Below are positions 15,764-24,774 of a DNA stretch of 37,841 nt, piece by piece. The stretch is from assembly GCA_040882465.1 (NCBI GenBank), contig JBBEBG010000010.1:1-37841 (forward strand), given 5' to 3'. The notes beneath the pieces are model-generated. The model worked only from the letters and a program-made list of their open reading frames with translations, did not search any database and was not told the origin of the DNA. Position 1 is the stretch's first letter, and every line of letters starts with the position of its first letter. The stretch is from Gemmatimonadota bacterium. Its GTDB lineage: Bacteria > Gemmatimonadota > Gemmatimonadetes > Longimicrobiales > Gaopeijiaceae. Position numbers and translations under genes: made by a program.

Positions 15764-18700
15764 ATGCCCTGGCCGAAGCCCCGCAACTCGGAGCGCACGC
15801 GACTCCTCGCGATGATGGGGCTCTACTTCCTCGTCCTCTTCGCGGTGGGGATCCTGAAGCCGATCCGGAACGCGCTCGCGCTCGACGGACTCGGGGAGAG
15901 CGAATTCTACAAGGTCTACCTCGTCAGCGCGGTCGTCATCCTGCTTGCACCGGCATTCAATCACCTGTCCGACCGCATTCCGTGGCGCACGCTCATTCCC
16001 GCGACAGCCGCCTTCTTCGCCGCGAATCTGTTCTTGTTCCGCGGCATCTACTCCGAAGGGAGCGCGGCGTTGGGCATGGTCTTCTACGGTTGGTACGACC
16101 TGTTCGCTGCGGCCCTCGTCACACAGTTCTTCATGGCGGTTCAGGTATTCTTCAATGCCCGGGACGCCAAATCTGCGGTTCCGCTCGTCATCGCCGCCGG
16201 CTCCTGTGGCGCCACCCTCGGTGGACTACTGACCGGCCTGATGGCCCAGAGGATCGGCACCCCTAACCTGATCCTCGTGGCGGCCTTTTTCGTCGGGTTT
16301 TTCGCAGTGGGATTGCCCTTCGTCTGGACAGGATACCCAACCGTCCGGCGGCCCGGGCGCAGGGTGATAGGGAGTGGAGCCGGAGGAGTTCGGTTCGTGA
16401 TCGAAGACTTCGTTCGCGTCTTCTCTCATCGTCACGTTCGACTCATCGCCGGGCTCGTGCTGGCCACGGTCATCGTGAAGACCCTCGTGGATTACGAGTT
16501 CAACGAGGCGGTGGCCGCGCACGCCGGAGATCGAGATGCCATCAGCTCCTTCCAGGGCTACGTCTTCGGCGCGATCAACTGGCTCCCGATCGTGATCCTG
16601 CTTCCGCTCGGGCCCCTCCTCAAGCGATGGGGCGTGGGGTTGGTGGTCCTCATGCTCCCGCTCGCCATGCTCGGATTCACCGTCGCGCTTGCCACCGCGT
16701 TCAGCGTATGGACGGCAACGCTCGCGAAGGCGGGCGACTCCACCTTCCGCTATTCGGCGGAACGGACGGGACGGGAGATCCTGTACGTCCCCGTCCCGAC
16801 TGAGCTCAAGCTCAGGGCGAAGGCGTACGTGGACATGGCATTGGAGAAGGGGTTCGGAAAGGCGTGCTCGGGACTTCTGATTCTCGTCCTACTGGCATTC
16901 ATGGACTACAGACGCATCGCCTGGGTGGCAGCAGCTCTTGCCGCCATATGGTGTGTCATGGCGGTCGCCGCGAACCGCGAGTACGTGAGGGCCTTGGCGA
17001 CGGCGATCCGGAGCCGATTCTCGACGCTCGAGGTTGGAGTCGCGTCGCTGACGGAGCGAAGCGCGCTCGCGATGGTGGGGAAAGCGCTCCGCGGAGATAC
17101 GGTCCAGGTGAGCTTCGCGCTCGATCTCGTGGAAGAAGCGGGAAGCGTGGACGCCGGGCATCTCGGGGCCGATCTCCAGCGACTCATGGATCACTCCGAT
17201 GCGGACGTGCGATCGCGGGTCCTGCGCCTCCTCACCCGCTTTCCCGGGCTGATCCCCGACGACGTCGTTCGACGGCGGCTCGGCGACGAGGACGAAGCCG
17301 TCAGAAAGGCTGCCGTGGGCGCGCTGGCGGCCCGATGCTCGGAAATAGCGGCGCGCGAGGAACTCCTGCGAGGGCTCCTCGAGTCCGACGATTGGGGAAC
17401 CCGATGTGCGGCTTTGAGTTGGCTCGCCGACGAGGATGAGGACATGGATATGACCGAGCGGCTTGGGGCCTTCAGAGTCGCCGCGCTCCATGCAAACGGA
17501 GCCGTTTCGGAGCACCCGTCGGCAGCCCGTCGGGAATTGGCGCTCGCCCTTGGCCTCGGGCCGCCCGGTTCCATGCCGGCCCGCATCCTCGCGCGTCTCA
17601 TGGACGATCCGGACGCCGCGGTGGCGAGGTCGGCGGTGCGAAGCGCGGGACGCCTGGGTGCCGTCCAGCTTCGTTACTCACTCATTTCGAAGCTCGGCGA
17701 CCGCTCGCTTCGGGGGGAGGTCCGAGCTGCGCTGGTAAGAGTCGGTCCCGATGTCGTCGAGAGTTGTGTCGCACCCATGCGTGATCCGGCCGTCCCCATG
17801 GCGATTCGGCGGAGCCTCGCGTCCGTGATCGGGCTCGTCGACTCGGACCGGTCGGTGCGGGCTCTGATGGAGATCGTGTCCGATCGGAAGATCGACCGTG
17901 AGGTCCGATTCCACGCGCTCAAGGCGCTGAACAAGTTCCGCGCGCGAAATGGGACGATGCGCCTCGAGCCGAGCGATGTACTTTCCGCGATTGATGTGGA
18001 GATCCAGGAAGCGGAGCGATACTCGGACTTCCTGTCGATCCTCGATGGCGCACCTGCGGAAGCCCGGACGGTTCGACTTCTCCGGACCGCCCTGCGCGAG
18101 TCGTGGAGGGACCGGAGGGAGGCGGTATTTCGCTTGCTGGGGCTGGTCTTCCCCCACGACGAGATATATCGTTCGCACTTCGCACTCGTAGGAGATGACG
18201 ATCGAGCGCGCGCCAACGCGACGGAGTGGCTGGAAAGAACGCTCGGACATCGGTTCTTTCAGCACGTTGGGTCCGTCATCCCCGGTGAGCCGACCCCGGA
18301 CGCTAGCGAAGTGCAGCGGGACTGGTCTGCAGTTCTGAACGATCTTGGAGGCGACCGGGACCCTTGGATGGCAAGCGTCGCCACATGGGCCCGCGACGAG
18401 ACAAGATCGCAGCGCGAAGGGGGAGGGAGCGGGGCCATGGATCTCATCGAGAAGCTCTTCCTTCTCCAGAAGGTCGATCTCTTGCAGGAAGCCCGGAGCA
18501 CGCATCTGGGTCTCCTCGCCTCCATCGCGGAGGAGCTCGACGTGGACCGGGGAGACGTGGTCCTCCGCCCCGGTGAGCCGAACGATGCACTTTATGTCAT
18601 CGTCCGGGGATCCGTGGAGTTGAGCGGGGTGGGCGACGAGAGGCTCGAGCTCGAAGCCGGCACGCCATTCGGAACCTGGTCGCTTTTCGATGCCGACCCG

Positions 18701-18847
18701 AGCATGATCGGCGCGAGGGCTCTCGAGCCCTCGCGTCTCCTGCGCGTGACGCGGAGCGACTTCCAGGATCTCCTCGGGGACCACCCCGAGCTCGCCACCG
18801 GCATCCTCCAGGCGCTGGCCCGGCGAATGCGGTCCCTCGTCGCATAG
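15764..18847 (+). CDS. ADP/ATP-carrier-like transporter fused to HEAT repeats and a cyclic-nucleotide-binding domain
   Basis: This 1,027-residue fusion has three parts. Residues 1 to about 410 form a polytopic transporter of the NTT/TLC (Npt1/Npt2-like) type, starting LYFLVLFAVGILKPIRNAL, a typical first helix of this family. Residues about 434-780 are HEAT-like helical repeats (DADVRSRVLRLLTRFPG, DEAVRKAAVGALAARC). Residues about 895-1025 form a cNMP-binding-type domain (VVLRPGEPNDALYVIVRGSVEL). Classical NTT proteins exchange ATP/ADP across membranes in intracellular bacteria; in free-living bacteria the fused forms have no known substrate. I chose the ATG at 15764, after the MITE; the frame runs back to an ATG at 15698, but that part lies in the MITE repeat. 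Confidence 0.88.
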   Translation: MPWPKPRNSERTRLLAMMGLYFLVLFAVGILKPIRNALALDGLGESEFYKVYLVSAVVILLAPAFNHLSDRIPWRTLIPATAAFFAANLFLFRGIYSEGSAALGMVFYGWYDLFAAALVTQFFMAVQVFFNARDAKSAVPLVIAAGSCGATLGGLLTGLMAQRIGTPNLILVAAFFVGFFAVGLPFVWTGYPTVRRPGRRVIGSGAGGVRFVIEDFVRVFSHRHVRLIAGLVLATVIVKTLVDYEFNEAVAAHAGDRDAISSFQGYVFGAINWLPIVILLPLGPLLKRWGVGLVVLMLPLAMLGFTVALATAFSVWTATLAKAGDSTFRYSAERTGREILYVPVPTELKLRAKAYVDMALEKGFGKACSGLLILVLLAFMDYRRIAWVAAALAAIWCVMAVAANREYVRALATAIRSRFSTLEVGVASLTERSALAMVGKALRGDTVQVSFALDLVEEAGSVDAGHLGADLQRLMDHSDADVRSRVLRLLTRFPGLIPDDVVRRRLGDEDEAVRKAAVGALAARCSEIAAREELLRGLLESDDWGTRCAALSWLADEDEDMDMTERLGAFRVAALHANGAVSEHPSAARRELALALGLGPPGSMPARILARLMDDPDAAVARSAVRSAGRLGAVQLRYSLISKLGDRSLRGEVRAALVRVGPDVVESCVAPMRDPAVPMAIRRSLASVIGLVDSDRSVRALMEIVSDRKIDREVRFHALKALNKFRARNGTMRLEPSDVLSAIDVEIQEAERYSDFLSILDGAPAEARTVRLLRTALRESWRDRREAVFRLLGLVFPHDEIYRSHFALVGDDDRARANATEWLERTLGHRFFQHVGSVIPGEPTPDASEVQRDWSAVLNDLGGDRDPWMASVATWARDETRSQREGGGSGAMDLIEKLFLLQKVDLLQEARSTHLGLLASIAEELDVDRGDVVLRPGEPNDALYVIVRGSVELSGVGDERLELEAGTPFGTWSLFDADPSMIGARALEPSRLLRVTRSDFQDLLGDHPELATGILQALARRMRSLVA

Positions 18848-18908
18848 CGACGCGTGACATTTTTCGCTCGGCGCGGTCTCCGCTCCGGGGTCGAGGGAGG
18901 AGGAAGCC

Positions 18909-19029
18909 ATGTCGGAAGGATATCGTCGGGCGACACGGAGGGGAAATCACCCTAGCGAGCGAGGTGGGCACGGGATCGGTCTTCACGCTCGTCTTCCGCG
19001 AGTCTCTTCCGATCGACCACCCGAAATGA
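18909..19029 (+). pseudogene. C-terminal remnant of a sensor histidine kinase
   Basis: In one frame (18919-19029) the sequence reads DIVGRHGGEI, TLASEVGTGSVFTLVF and then stops at 19027-19029. This is the last strand-helix-strand of a HATPase_c domain; the ATP lid and everything before it are missing. A second frame opens with ATG at 18909 after GAGGGAGGAGGAAGCC and runs 45 codons to a TAA overlapping the next start (TAATG), but its protein resembles nothing. I infer a deletion scar of a kinase gene. Confidence 0.6.
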
Positions 19030-19045
19030 TCGAGGGAGGACCCTA

Positions 19046-20008
19046 ATGCGCACACTCCAGTCGGTTCTGGTGGCCGCCATGGCGGCGTTCGTCGCGCAGC
19101 CGGGCACGCTTCCTGCGCAGGACCTCAACGTCCCACTCCCGACGGACTCGATCGAGCACCTCCTCGCGTATGCCCCGTTCGAGCCGCCAGCTGTCCTGAT
19201 CGGGACCCGTTCCCCGAACGATCGCACTCAGCGGGTGGAACTCTTGTTCGAGGACGGGACCGTACTTCTGACCAAGTGGGCGCCGGCACCCCGAGGTGGG
19301 AACAGATTCAACAACGTGCCCCGGTACGAGATCGCGGCTTACGAGATCCAGAAGCTCTTTCTGGACGAACCCGATTTCGTCGTGCCTCCGACGGTCCCGA
19401 GAATCGTGTCCCTCGAGTGGTACGAAGCGGTGAACGACGACGTGGATCCCACCTTTTCCGGTGCCGCGTCCGTGCTCGTCGTCCTCCAGTACTTCTTGTA
19501 CGGGGTAACCGACGAGGGCGTGTTCGACCTTCAACGTTTCGAGGCGGATTCCCTGTACGCCCGGCATTGGGCCAATGCGAATCTCTTCACCCATCTGATC
19601 TGGCACTCGGATTCGAATCCAGGCAACCTGCTCATTTCCACCTTCGATGGAAATCCCCGCGTCTTCTCCGTGGACAACGGCGTCGCCTTTCGAAGCCCGG
19701 ACAGCAACCGGGGCACGGAGTGGCGGACGCTCCATGTGAATCGATTTCCGGGAGCCACCGTTGAACGACTTCGAGGCCTCTCAGAGGCGCGCCTTCGGGC
19801 CGAGCTCGGCGTGCTGGCGCAATTCGAGATCGTGGATGGGGAGCTGGTCCGGGTCGGGCCGGCCGCAAACCTGGACCCCGGCGACGGTGTACGGGAAGAA
19901 GATGGCGTGGTCCAGATCGGCCTGACGGACCGGGAAATCTCGGAGATTTGGAACCGGATCGAAGCCTTTCTCGCGAGGGTCGATCAGGGTCGCCTGACAA
20001 CGTTCTGA
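19046..20008 (+). CDS. Exported kinase-like protein (PI3/4K- or Fam20-like fold, inferred)
   Basis: This 320-residue protein has a signal peptide (MRTLQSVLVAAMAAFVAQPG, cleavage near PAQ). It then shows a set of kinase-like elements: LLTKW with Lys77, YEIAAYEIQKL with a helix-C-type glutamate (E95 or E100), VVPPTVPR, then HSDSNPGNLL (D189, N194) and FSVDNGVAF (D210-N-G). The spacing matches the catalytic and metal-binding elements of atypical kinases of the PI3/4K/HipA/Fam20 group, in which an HxD-type loop and a D-N/F-G element bind ATP-Mg. With a signal peptide it should act in the periplasm. The start has GGGAGGA five bases upstream. It lies 35 bp before a secreted phosphatase gene. The fold is inferred from motifs; activity is not certain. 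Confidence 0.65.
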   Translation: MRTLQSVLVAAMAAFVAQPGTLPAQDLNVPLPTDSIEHLLAYAPFEPPAVLIGTRSPNDRTQRVELLFEDGTVLLTKWAPAPRGGNRFNNVPRYEIAAYEIQKLFLDEPDFVVPPTVPRIVSLEWYEAVNDDVDPTFSGAASVLVVLQYFLYGVTDEGVFDLQRFEADSLYARHWANANLFTHLIWHSDSNPGNLLISTFDGNPRVFSVDNGVAFRSPDSNRGTEWRTLHVNRFPGATVERLRGLSEARLRAELGVLAQFEIVDGELVRVGPAANLDPGDGVREEDGVVQIGLTDREISEIWNRIEAFLARVDQGRLTTF

Positions 20009-20043
20009 CCACGGACCGCGCCGCGATCGCATCCGGAGGACCC

Positions 20044-21348
20044 ATGAGCCAGATGGCGCACCCCAATCCCTCCGCACGGGGGGCCCGGACGTGGCATTGG
20101 CGGCGCGCCACCCCGGTGATCGCCGCCCTCGTCCTGCTTCATCCCTTTCCCCTGGCCTCCCAGCCGCGTGTCGAGGGTGAGTATGGCCTCCGGGTCTCGC
20201 GGAGCGGAGGAGATCTCGCGGTCGGATGGCTCACGCCGTCACCGGCCCGAGGGGTCCTTGAGGTCGTTGCCGCCGGACGCACGATCCACCGTGTTGAGAC
20301 GCCGGTCGATTTTTCCCACTTGGCGACGATTCCCATCCCATCTTCCGAGGACATCGTCCTCCACTATGGCGCTTCGACGGAGGCTCCTCTGCACATCACG
20401 ACGATCCGCCTGCAGGAAGAAGGTCCCCCAGCGGCGGTCCTGAAGGGAGTGGATTCTCTTTTCGTCGTAGGGGACGTGCACGGCGAGTACGATCGTTTGA
20501 TCGCACTCCTGGGAAACGCGGGTCTCGTCGACAGAGGAGGACGATGGACCGGTGGACGCAGCCACGTCGTCTTCCTGGGAGACATATTCGACCGAGGGTC
20601 CGACGTGACGCGCACGCTCTGGTTCCTTTACGGGCTCGAGCGCGAGGCTGAGACAGCGGGCGGTGGTGCCCACGTAGTGCTGGGCAATCACGAGACGATG
20701 ATCTTCACGCACGACCTGCGCTACGTCACTGAAAAAGAGCTACTCCTCGCCTCGCTTCACGGCGTGCCATATCCGGAGCTCTTCGACACCCGAGAGTCGG
20801 TCCTGGGACGATGGCTCGCCGATCGCCCCGCCGTGATGTGGGTCGACGGTGTTCTACTGGCGCACGGGGGTGTCGCCCCCAGCGTCCTGGAAACGTCGGT
20901 CGAGATGTTGAACGACTCGATCCGCGCCTTCCTGCACGATGAGATTTTCTACCGATGGGCCGATAGTACCGTGGCCGTCGTCACCGACCGGGCGGCGGTT
21001 CCCTTCCTTCGGGACCAGTACGACGAGGTCATCGTCACCGACTCGGCAGCCCTGGCACGACGCTACGAGTTGGTGTTCCAGGAAGAGAGCGTTCTCTGGT
21101 ACAGGGGCTACGTGAACCAGGACACGCTGGGCCCGGCTCTCGATGCGGTTCTGGAGCGCTTCGACGCACATCTCCACGTGGTGGGTCACACCCCCCTTCC
21201 CTCGATCGAAGGCCGGTACGAGGGCCGCCTCGTAGCGGTCGATCTCCTGGAGCCGGCGACCGAGCTCCTTCTCCTCGTGAGAGATGCGAGCGGCGGGCGG
21301 CATCGGAGTTGGCGAATCGGGGTGGAGGGTCCCCCGGAGCCATTGTAG
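20044..21348 (+). CDS. Secreted PPP-type (Shelphs-like) metallophosphatase
   Basis: This 434-residue protein has an N-terminal hydrophobic segment (ATPVIAALVLLHPFPLASQP) that looks like a signal peptide, then a beta-rich N-terminal domain. The C-terminal domain is a calcineurin-like/PPP phosphatase with the complete motif set: GDVHG (143-147), GDIFDRG (179-185), GNHE (214-217), a later AHGG and VGHTP. This order fits bacterial Shewanella-like PPP phosphatases, which dephosphorylate phosphotyrosine or phosphoserine/threonine. It has a GGAGGA ribosome binding site for the ATG at 20044; the earlier in-frame start at 19948 overlaps the kinase-like gene. The spacing suggests one transcript with the upstream gene. 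Confidence 0.88.
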   Translation: MSQMAHPNPSARGARTWHWRRATPVIAALVLLHPFPLASQPRVEGEYGLRVSRSGGDLAVGWLTPSPARGVLEVVAAGRTIHRVETPVDFSHLATIPIPSSEDIVLHYGASTEAPLHITTIRLQEEGPPAAVLKGVDSLFVVGDVHGEYDRLIALLGNAGLVDRGGRWTGGRSHVVFLGDIFDRGSDVTRTLWFLYGLEREAETAGGGAHVVLGNHETMIFTHDLRYVTEKELLLASLHGVPYPELFDTRESVLGRWLADRPAVMWVDGVLLAHGGVAPSVLETSVEMLNDSIRAFLHDEIFYRWADSTVAVVTDRAAVPFLRDQYDEVIVTDSAALARRYELVFQEESVLWYRGYVNQDTLGPALDAVLERFDAHLHVVGHTPLPSIEGRYEGRLVAVDLLEPATELLLLVRDASGGRHRSWRIGVEGPPEPL

Positions 21349-21352
21349 AGAA

Positions 21353-21384
21353 GCGCCTCGTCCGTGGGTGGAGCACCGAGGCGC
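21353..21384. terminator. Possible hairpin after the phosphatase gene
   Basis: An 8-bp perfect stem GCGCCTCG/CGAGGCGC with a 16-base loop begins 5 bp after the phosphatase stop. There is no T run, so it may not be a rho-independent terminator. Confidence 0.35.
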
Positions 21385-21475
21385 CGTCGCGGCCGTCCAA
21401 ACGGTCCGCGGGTCCTTGCGAATCGCAGGTGGGACGGAGGATCCTACCCGCGGCCTTTGAAGCTCCTATCCTCCC

Positions 21476-21528
21476 GCGACGGTGAGCCTGAGAGCACGAA
21501 TTCGTAAGGCGCGCATGGGAGACCTGCC
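21476..21528 (-). repeat. Copy of the TPR-lipoprotein gene start (53 bp, one mismatch)
   Basis: These 53 bp match 3662-3714 at 52 positions. Read on the minus strand they contain a leader, the ATG (21516) and codons for MRALRIRALRLTVA, then diverge into GG and a TAG at 21466-21468. The copy is a truncated gene start without a downstream protein, about 17.8 kb from the intact gene. Confidence 0.88.
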
Positions 21529-21581
21529 TCTGCTCGGAAAGCGTAACTGGCAAGGAAGATTCGTCCTGTCCCTACCCCACC

Positions 21582-23342
21582 CTACATCGGCCAGAAGACG
21601 GGCACCAGCACGAGCAAGACGGCAATCAGCACGAGCGTCAGCGGCCCTCCCACGATCACGAAGTCGCGGAAGCGATACTTCCCGGGCCCGTACACGATGA
21701 GGCAGGACGGTTCGAGCGGGGTCGCGAGCGAGACCGAGGCCGCGAGCGCGATGGTCACCGCGAAGGTCCTCGGGTCCACACCGAGCTCGGTCGCGGCATG
21801 GATCGCCACCGGGAGGACGAGAAGCGCCGCCGCGGCGTTCGACATGGGCTGGGTGAGGAGGACGGTCAGCACCGCGAAACCCCCGAGGACGGCCAGCGGA
21901 CCCAGCGGACCGAGCGCGCCGGCGATCCCATCCGCGAGAAGCGCGGCCGCTCCGCTGTCCGTCATCGCCGTGCCGAAGGCGGTCATCCCGCCGATCAGGA
22001 TCAGCAGCTTCCATTCGATGAACCGGTACGCCTCCTCCGTGGTGATGGCGCGCACGAGCACGGAGGCGACCGCGGCGGCCAGCAGCGCGGCCGAGAGTGG
22101 CACGAGACCCGAGGCGCCGAACGCCAGGGCGACGACGAAAAATCCGGCGACGTAGAGTCCCCTTCGCCGCTCGGGGAGACTCCGCGCTCCCGGCGTCTCC
22201 AGCACCCAGAGGTTCGGGTCACGAAGGAGCGTTTGGACTCGATCGCGCGGGCCCTGGATCAGGAGGAGGTCGCCCTGACGCAGGCGCTCGCGGCCGACTC
22301 TCGCCGGCTCCGCGTGCCCGCCCCGGTGGATGGCCAGCGCCGTGACTCCGAACTGTTGACGGAATCTCACCTCGGCGAGCGTCCGCCCGATCAGGTTGGA
22401 CTTGGGCGCCACCATCGCCTCGGCGAGCCGCACCGCTCCGGGCTGGAGCTCGCGGTCCCCCACCCGGAGCTCCTTGATGGCGAGGCCGGGGGTGGTCCGA
22501 AGTCGTGCGAGTTGTTCGACGCTCGCCTGGATAAGGAGGACGTCGTCCGCCTCCATGCGGGTTTCCGAAGTGGGGAGGAAGACGTGCCCCTCCCGCTCGA
22601 CTTCGAGGACGCGGTATCCCATCCGTGCGAGATCGGATTCGAAGACGCTCTGACCCACGAGTCCCGCGTCTGCGCCCACTACGATCTCCGTGAGGTATTC
22701 CCGGATCTCGTAGGCGTCGGAGAGGCTTTCGTCGCGGTGATCGGGGAGGAGCCGGTAACCGATGGTGGAGAGATACAGAATTCCGACGCCGAAGAGGATC
22801 AGGCCGACGGGCGTCAGCTCGAAGAGCGTCAGCGGCTCCAGCCCGTATCCCGCCATCGCGCCGCTCACGGCCACGTTCGTCGAGGTTCCGATGAGCGTGC
22901 AGGTCCCCCCGAGGATGGACCCGTAGGCAAGAGGGAGGAGGAGCTTCGAGGGACTCGTGCGGCTCTCGCGGGCGGCCTCGAGCGCTGGGGTCAAAAAAAC
23001 CGCGGTGGCGGTCGTGTTGTTCGTCACCGTCGAGACGAGGCCGGTGGCTCCCGAAAACAGGGTCGCGAGCCTGCGCGCGTTCCCCCCCGCCGATCGGGAG
23101 AGGCGCTGCCCCAGTCCACCCAGGACGCCGGTGTGCTGAAGAGCGCCGCTCACGACGAAGATCGAGGCGAGAATGAAGATGATCTCGCTCGCGAAACCCG
23201 CGAACGCATCGGCGGGTTCGAGCACACCCCCCAGGACAAGAGCGACGATGAGAAGAAGCGTGACGAGATCCACGGGAAGGATCTCGAGCGAAAAGAGGAC
23301 CACCGCGAGGACGAGCAGCCCGAGGACGAACGCGATCTCCAT
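21582..23342 (-). CDS. SLC13/DASS-type permease with two TrkA-C (RCK_C) domains
   Basis: This 586-residue inner-membrane transporter has two blocks of hydrophobic helices separated by a soluble region of about 165 residues (about 205-370). The soluble part holds two RCK_C/TrkA-C-like domains (VGADAGLVGQSVFESDL and VAPKSNLIGRTLAEV). The first membrane block has STVTNNTTATAVFLTPAL and GGTCTLIGTSTNVAVSG, the repeated N-N-T and S-N-T substrate-binding motifs of the DASS family; the second has TQPMSNAAAALLVLP. DASS proteins carry sulfate or dicarboxylates with sodium; the substrate here cannot be read from sequence. It stands alone on the minus strand and diverges from a secreted hydrolase. Confidence 0.88.
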   Translation of the reverse strand: MEIAFVLGLLVLAVVLFSLEILPVDLVTLLLIVALVLGGVLEPADAFAGFASEIIFILASIFVVSGALQHTGVLGGLGQRLSRSAGGNARRLATLFSGATGLVSTVTNNTTATAVFLTPALEAARESRTSPSKLLLPLAYGSILGGTCTLIGTSTNVAVSGAMAGYGLEPLTLFELTPVGLILFGVGILYLSTIGYRLLPDHRDESLSDAYEIREYLTEIVVGADAGLVGQSVFESDLARMGYRVLEVEREGHVFLPTSETRMEADDVLLIQASVEQLARLRTTPGLAIKELRVGDRELQPGAVRLAEAMVAPKSNLIGRTLAEVRFRQQFGVTALAIHRGGHAEPARVGRERLRQGDLLLIQGPRDRVQTLLRDPNLWVLETPGARSLPERRRGLYVAGFFVVALAFGASGLVPLSAALLAAAVASVLVRAITTEEAYRFIEWKLLILIGGMTAFGTAMTDSGAAALLADGIAGALGPLGPLAVLGGFAVLTVLLTQPMSNAAAALLVLPVAIHAATELGVDPRTFAVTIALAASVSLATPLEPSCLIVYGPGKYRFRDFVIVGGPLTLVLIAVLLVLVPVFWPM

Positions 23343-23600
23343 CGGGGTCTGGTCGAGAGGGGTCTTGGGGGGACTACGGGGGCCGTGGCGGAATCAGTCT
23401 AACGGTGCGCCCGCCTCCGGGGCTACGCCCGCCCCCTCTGATCGAAAGTGTCCGGTGGTCCAGCCTTGCACCCGGAGCCGGACCGCTCCTATTCTGGATC
23501 GGCTCGGGTGGCCCCCCCGATGGCCCCATGGCCCGGGGGACCCAGCCCGATGTGGGGCGCCCTCGCGGGCGCCTCGGCCTTTCAAAGGAGAAGAACAACG

Positions 23601-24464
23601 ATGAGCCGCGCACTGAGACCGAGACTCCTTCTTCCGATCCTCCTCCTGGCCGCCCTCCCGGTGGCTGCCCAGGCCCCGGTCGAAATCACGCCGGACGTGG
23701 TCTACGGGCACAAGGACGGGATGGCGATGACCTTCGACGTGTTCCAGCCCGAGTCGAACGCCAACGGGATCGGGCTCATCCATATGGTGAGCGGCGGATG
23801 GGTGTCGAGCTGGACGCCGCCCGAACAGGCGGTCCAGCGCTACCGCTTCCTCCTCGACCAGGGCTTCACCGTCTTTTCGGTGCGACACGGAAGCAGCCCG
23901 CGCTACCTCGTCCCCGACGCCTTCTCCGACGTGAAGCTCGCGACCCGCTACATCAATCTCCACGGGACGGAGTTCGGCGTGGATCCGGAGCGGCTCGGCG
24001 TCTGGGGCTCGAGCGCGGGGGGTCACCTCTCGCTCATGCTCGGCTTGACCGCCGACGAAGGGAACGCTGCCGGCACGACCCCGGTCGAGTCCGCTCCCAG
24101 CCGGATCGCGGCGGTCGTCGCCTATTTCCCCCCGACGGACCTCCGTAGCTGGGCCGGCCCGAGCGAGCGTTTCCCCGCGCTCGACTTCGACCCGACGCTC
24201 GCGGAGTCCATCTCGCCCGTTCTCCATGTGGACGGGGACACTCCGCCCACCCTCCTGATGCACGGGGACGAAGACACCCTGGTGCCGATCGCGCACAGCG
24301 AGCGCCTCCACGCCATCTTCCAGGAGAGCGGCGTCACCGCCGAGTTCATCCCCTTCCCCGGCCAGGGGCACGGATTCCGGGGGGAGGACGCGCAACGCGG
24401 CCAGCGGGAGGTCGTGGAGTGGTTCACCAAGCACCTCGTCAACGCCGCCGTCGCGACGCGCTGA
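23601..24464 (+). CDS. Secreted alpha/beta hydrolase
   Basis: This 287-residue protein has a signal peptide (LRPRLLLPILLLAALPVAAQ) and an alpha/beta-hydrolase fold of the esterase/prolyl-oligopeptidase-like type. The nucleophile elbow is GSSAGG (Ser138), the acid is in HGDEDTLVP (Asp225), and the histidine is in GQGHGF (His257). An HMVSGGW segment near residue 61 supplies the oxyanion-hole region. The substrate is probably an acyl ester or a short peptide in the periplasm. The start at 23601 follows AAAGGAG by 11 bases; the longer frame from 23448 covers the 5' region and lacks a signal-peptide-like start. A strong terminator follows. Confidence 0.88.
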   Translation: MSRALRPRLLLPILLLAALPVAAQAPVEITPDVVYGHKDGMAMTFDVFQPESNANGIGLIHMVSGGWVSSWTPPEQAVQRYRFLLDQGFTVFSVRHGSSPRYLVPDAFSDVKLATRYINLHGTEFGVDPERLGVWGSSAGGHLSLMLGLTADEGNAAGTTPVESAPSRIAAVVAYFPPTDLRSWAGPSERFPALDFDPTLAESISPVLHVDGDTPPTLLMHGDEDTLVPIAHSERLHAIFQESGVTAEFIPFPGQGHGFRGEDAQRGQREVVEWFTKHLVNAAVATR

Positions 24465-24489
24465 GGTCTCGGGCACACCCGTGATCGAA

Positions 24490-24536
24490 AAAGAAGGCCC
24501 CGCCCGGACACATCGTCCGGGCGGGCCTTCTTTTTT
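24490..24536 (+). terminator. Rho-independent terminator after the hydrolase gene
   Basis: A long GC-rich stem (AAGAAGGCCC, CGCCCGGAC paired with GTCCGGGCG, GGCCTTCTT) closes a 5-base loop and ends in a T run (TTCTTTTTT). The A run on the left makes it potentially bidirectional. Confidence 0.93.
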
Positions 24537-24774
24537 CCCGCGACTTCGTATGGCGGGCTTCCGGCGCGCGGCCGCTGTGATTTATGGCGATCGGTGGGGC
24601 ACCAAAGTCGGTCGACGGAGAGGCGGCGACATCTCGATCCTTTCCCGGATTCCCGGGATCGCCACAGTCGACTGCGGGTTGGGTGTTCTGAACCCTGCGC
24701 ACTCAGCCGGCCGCGCGCCGGAGGAGGAATCGCTCGACTCATCTGGTTGGAGCCGCCAGGCGCGGGATCGTTAA

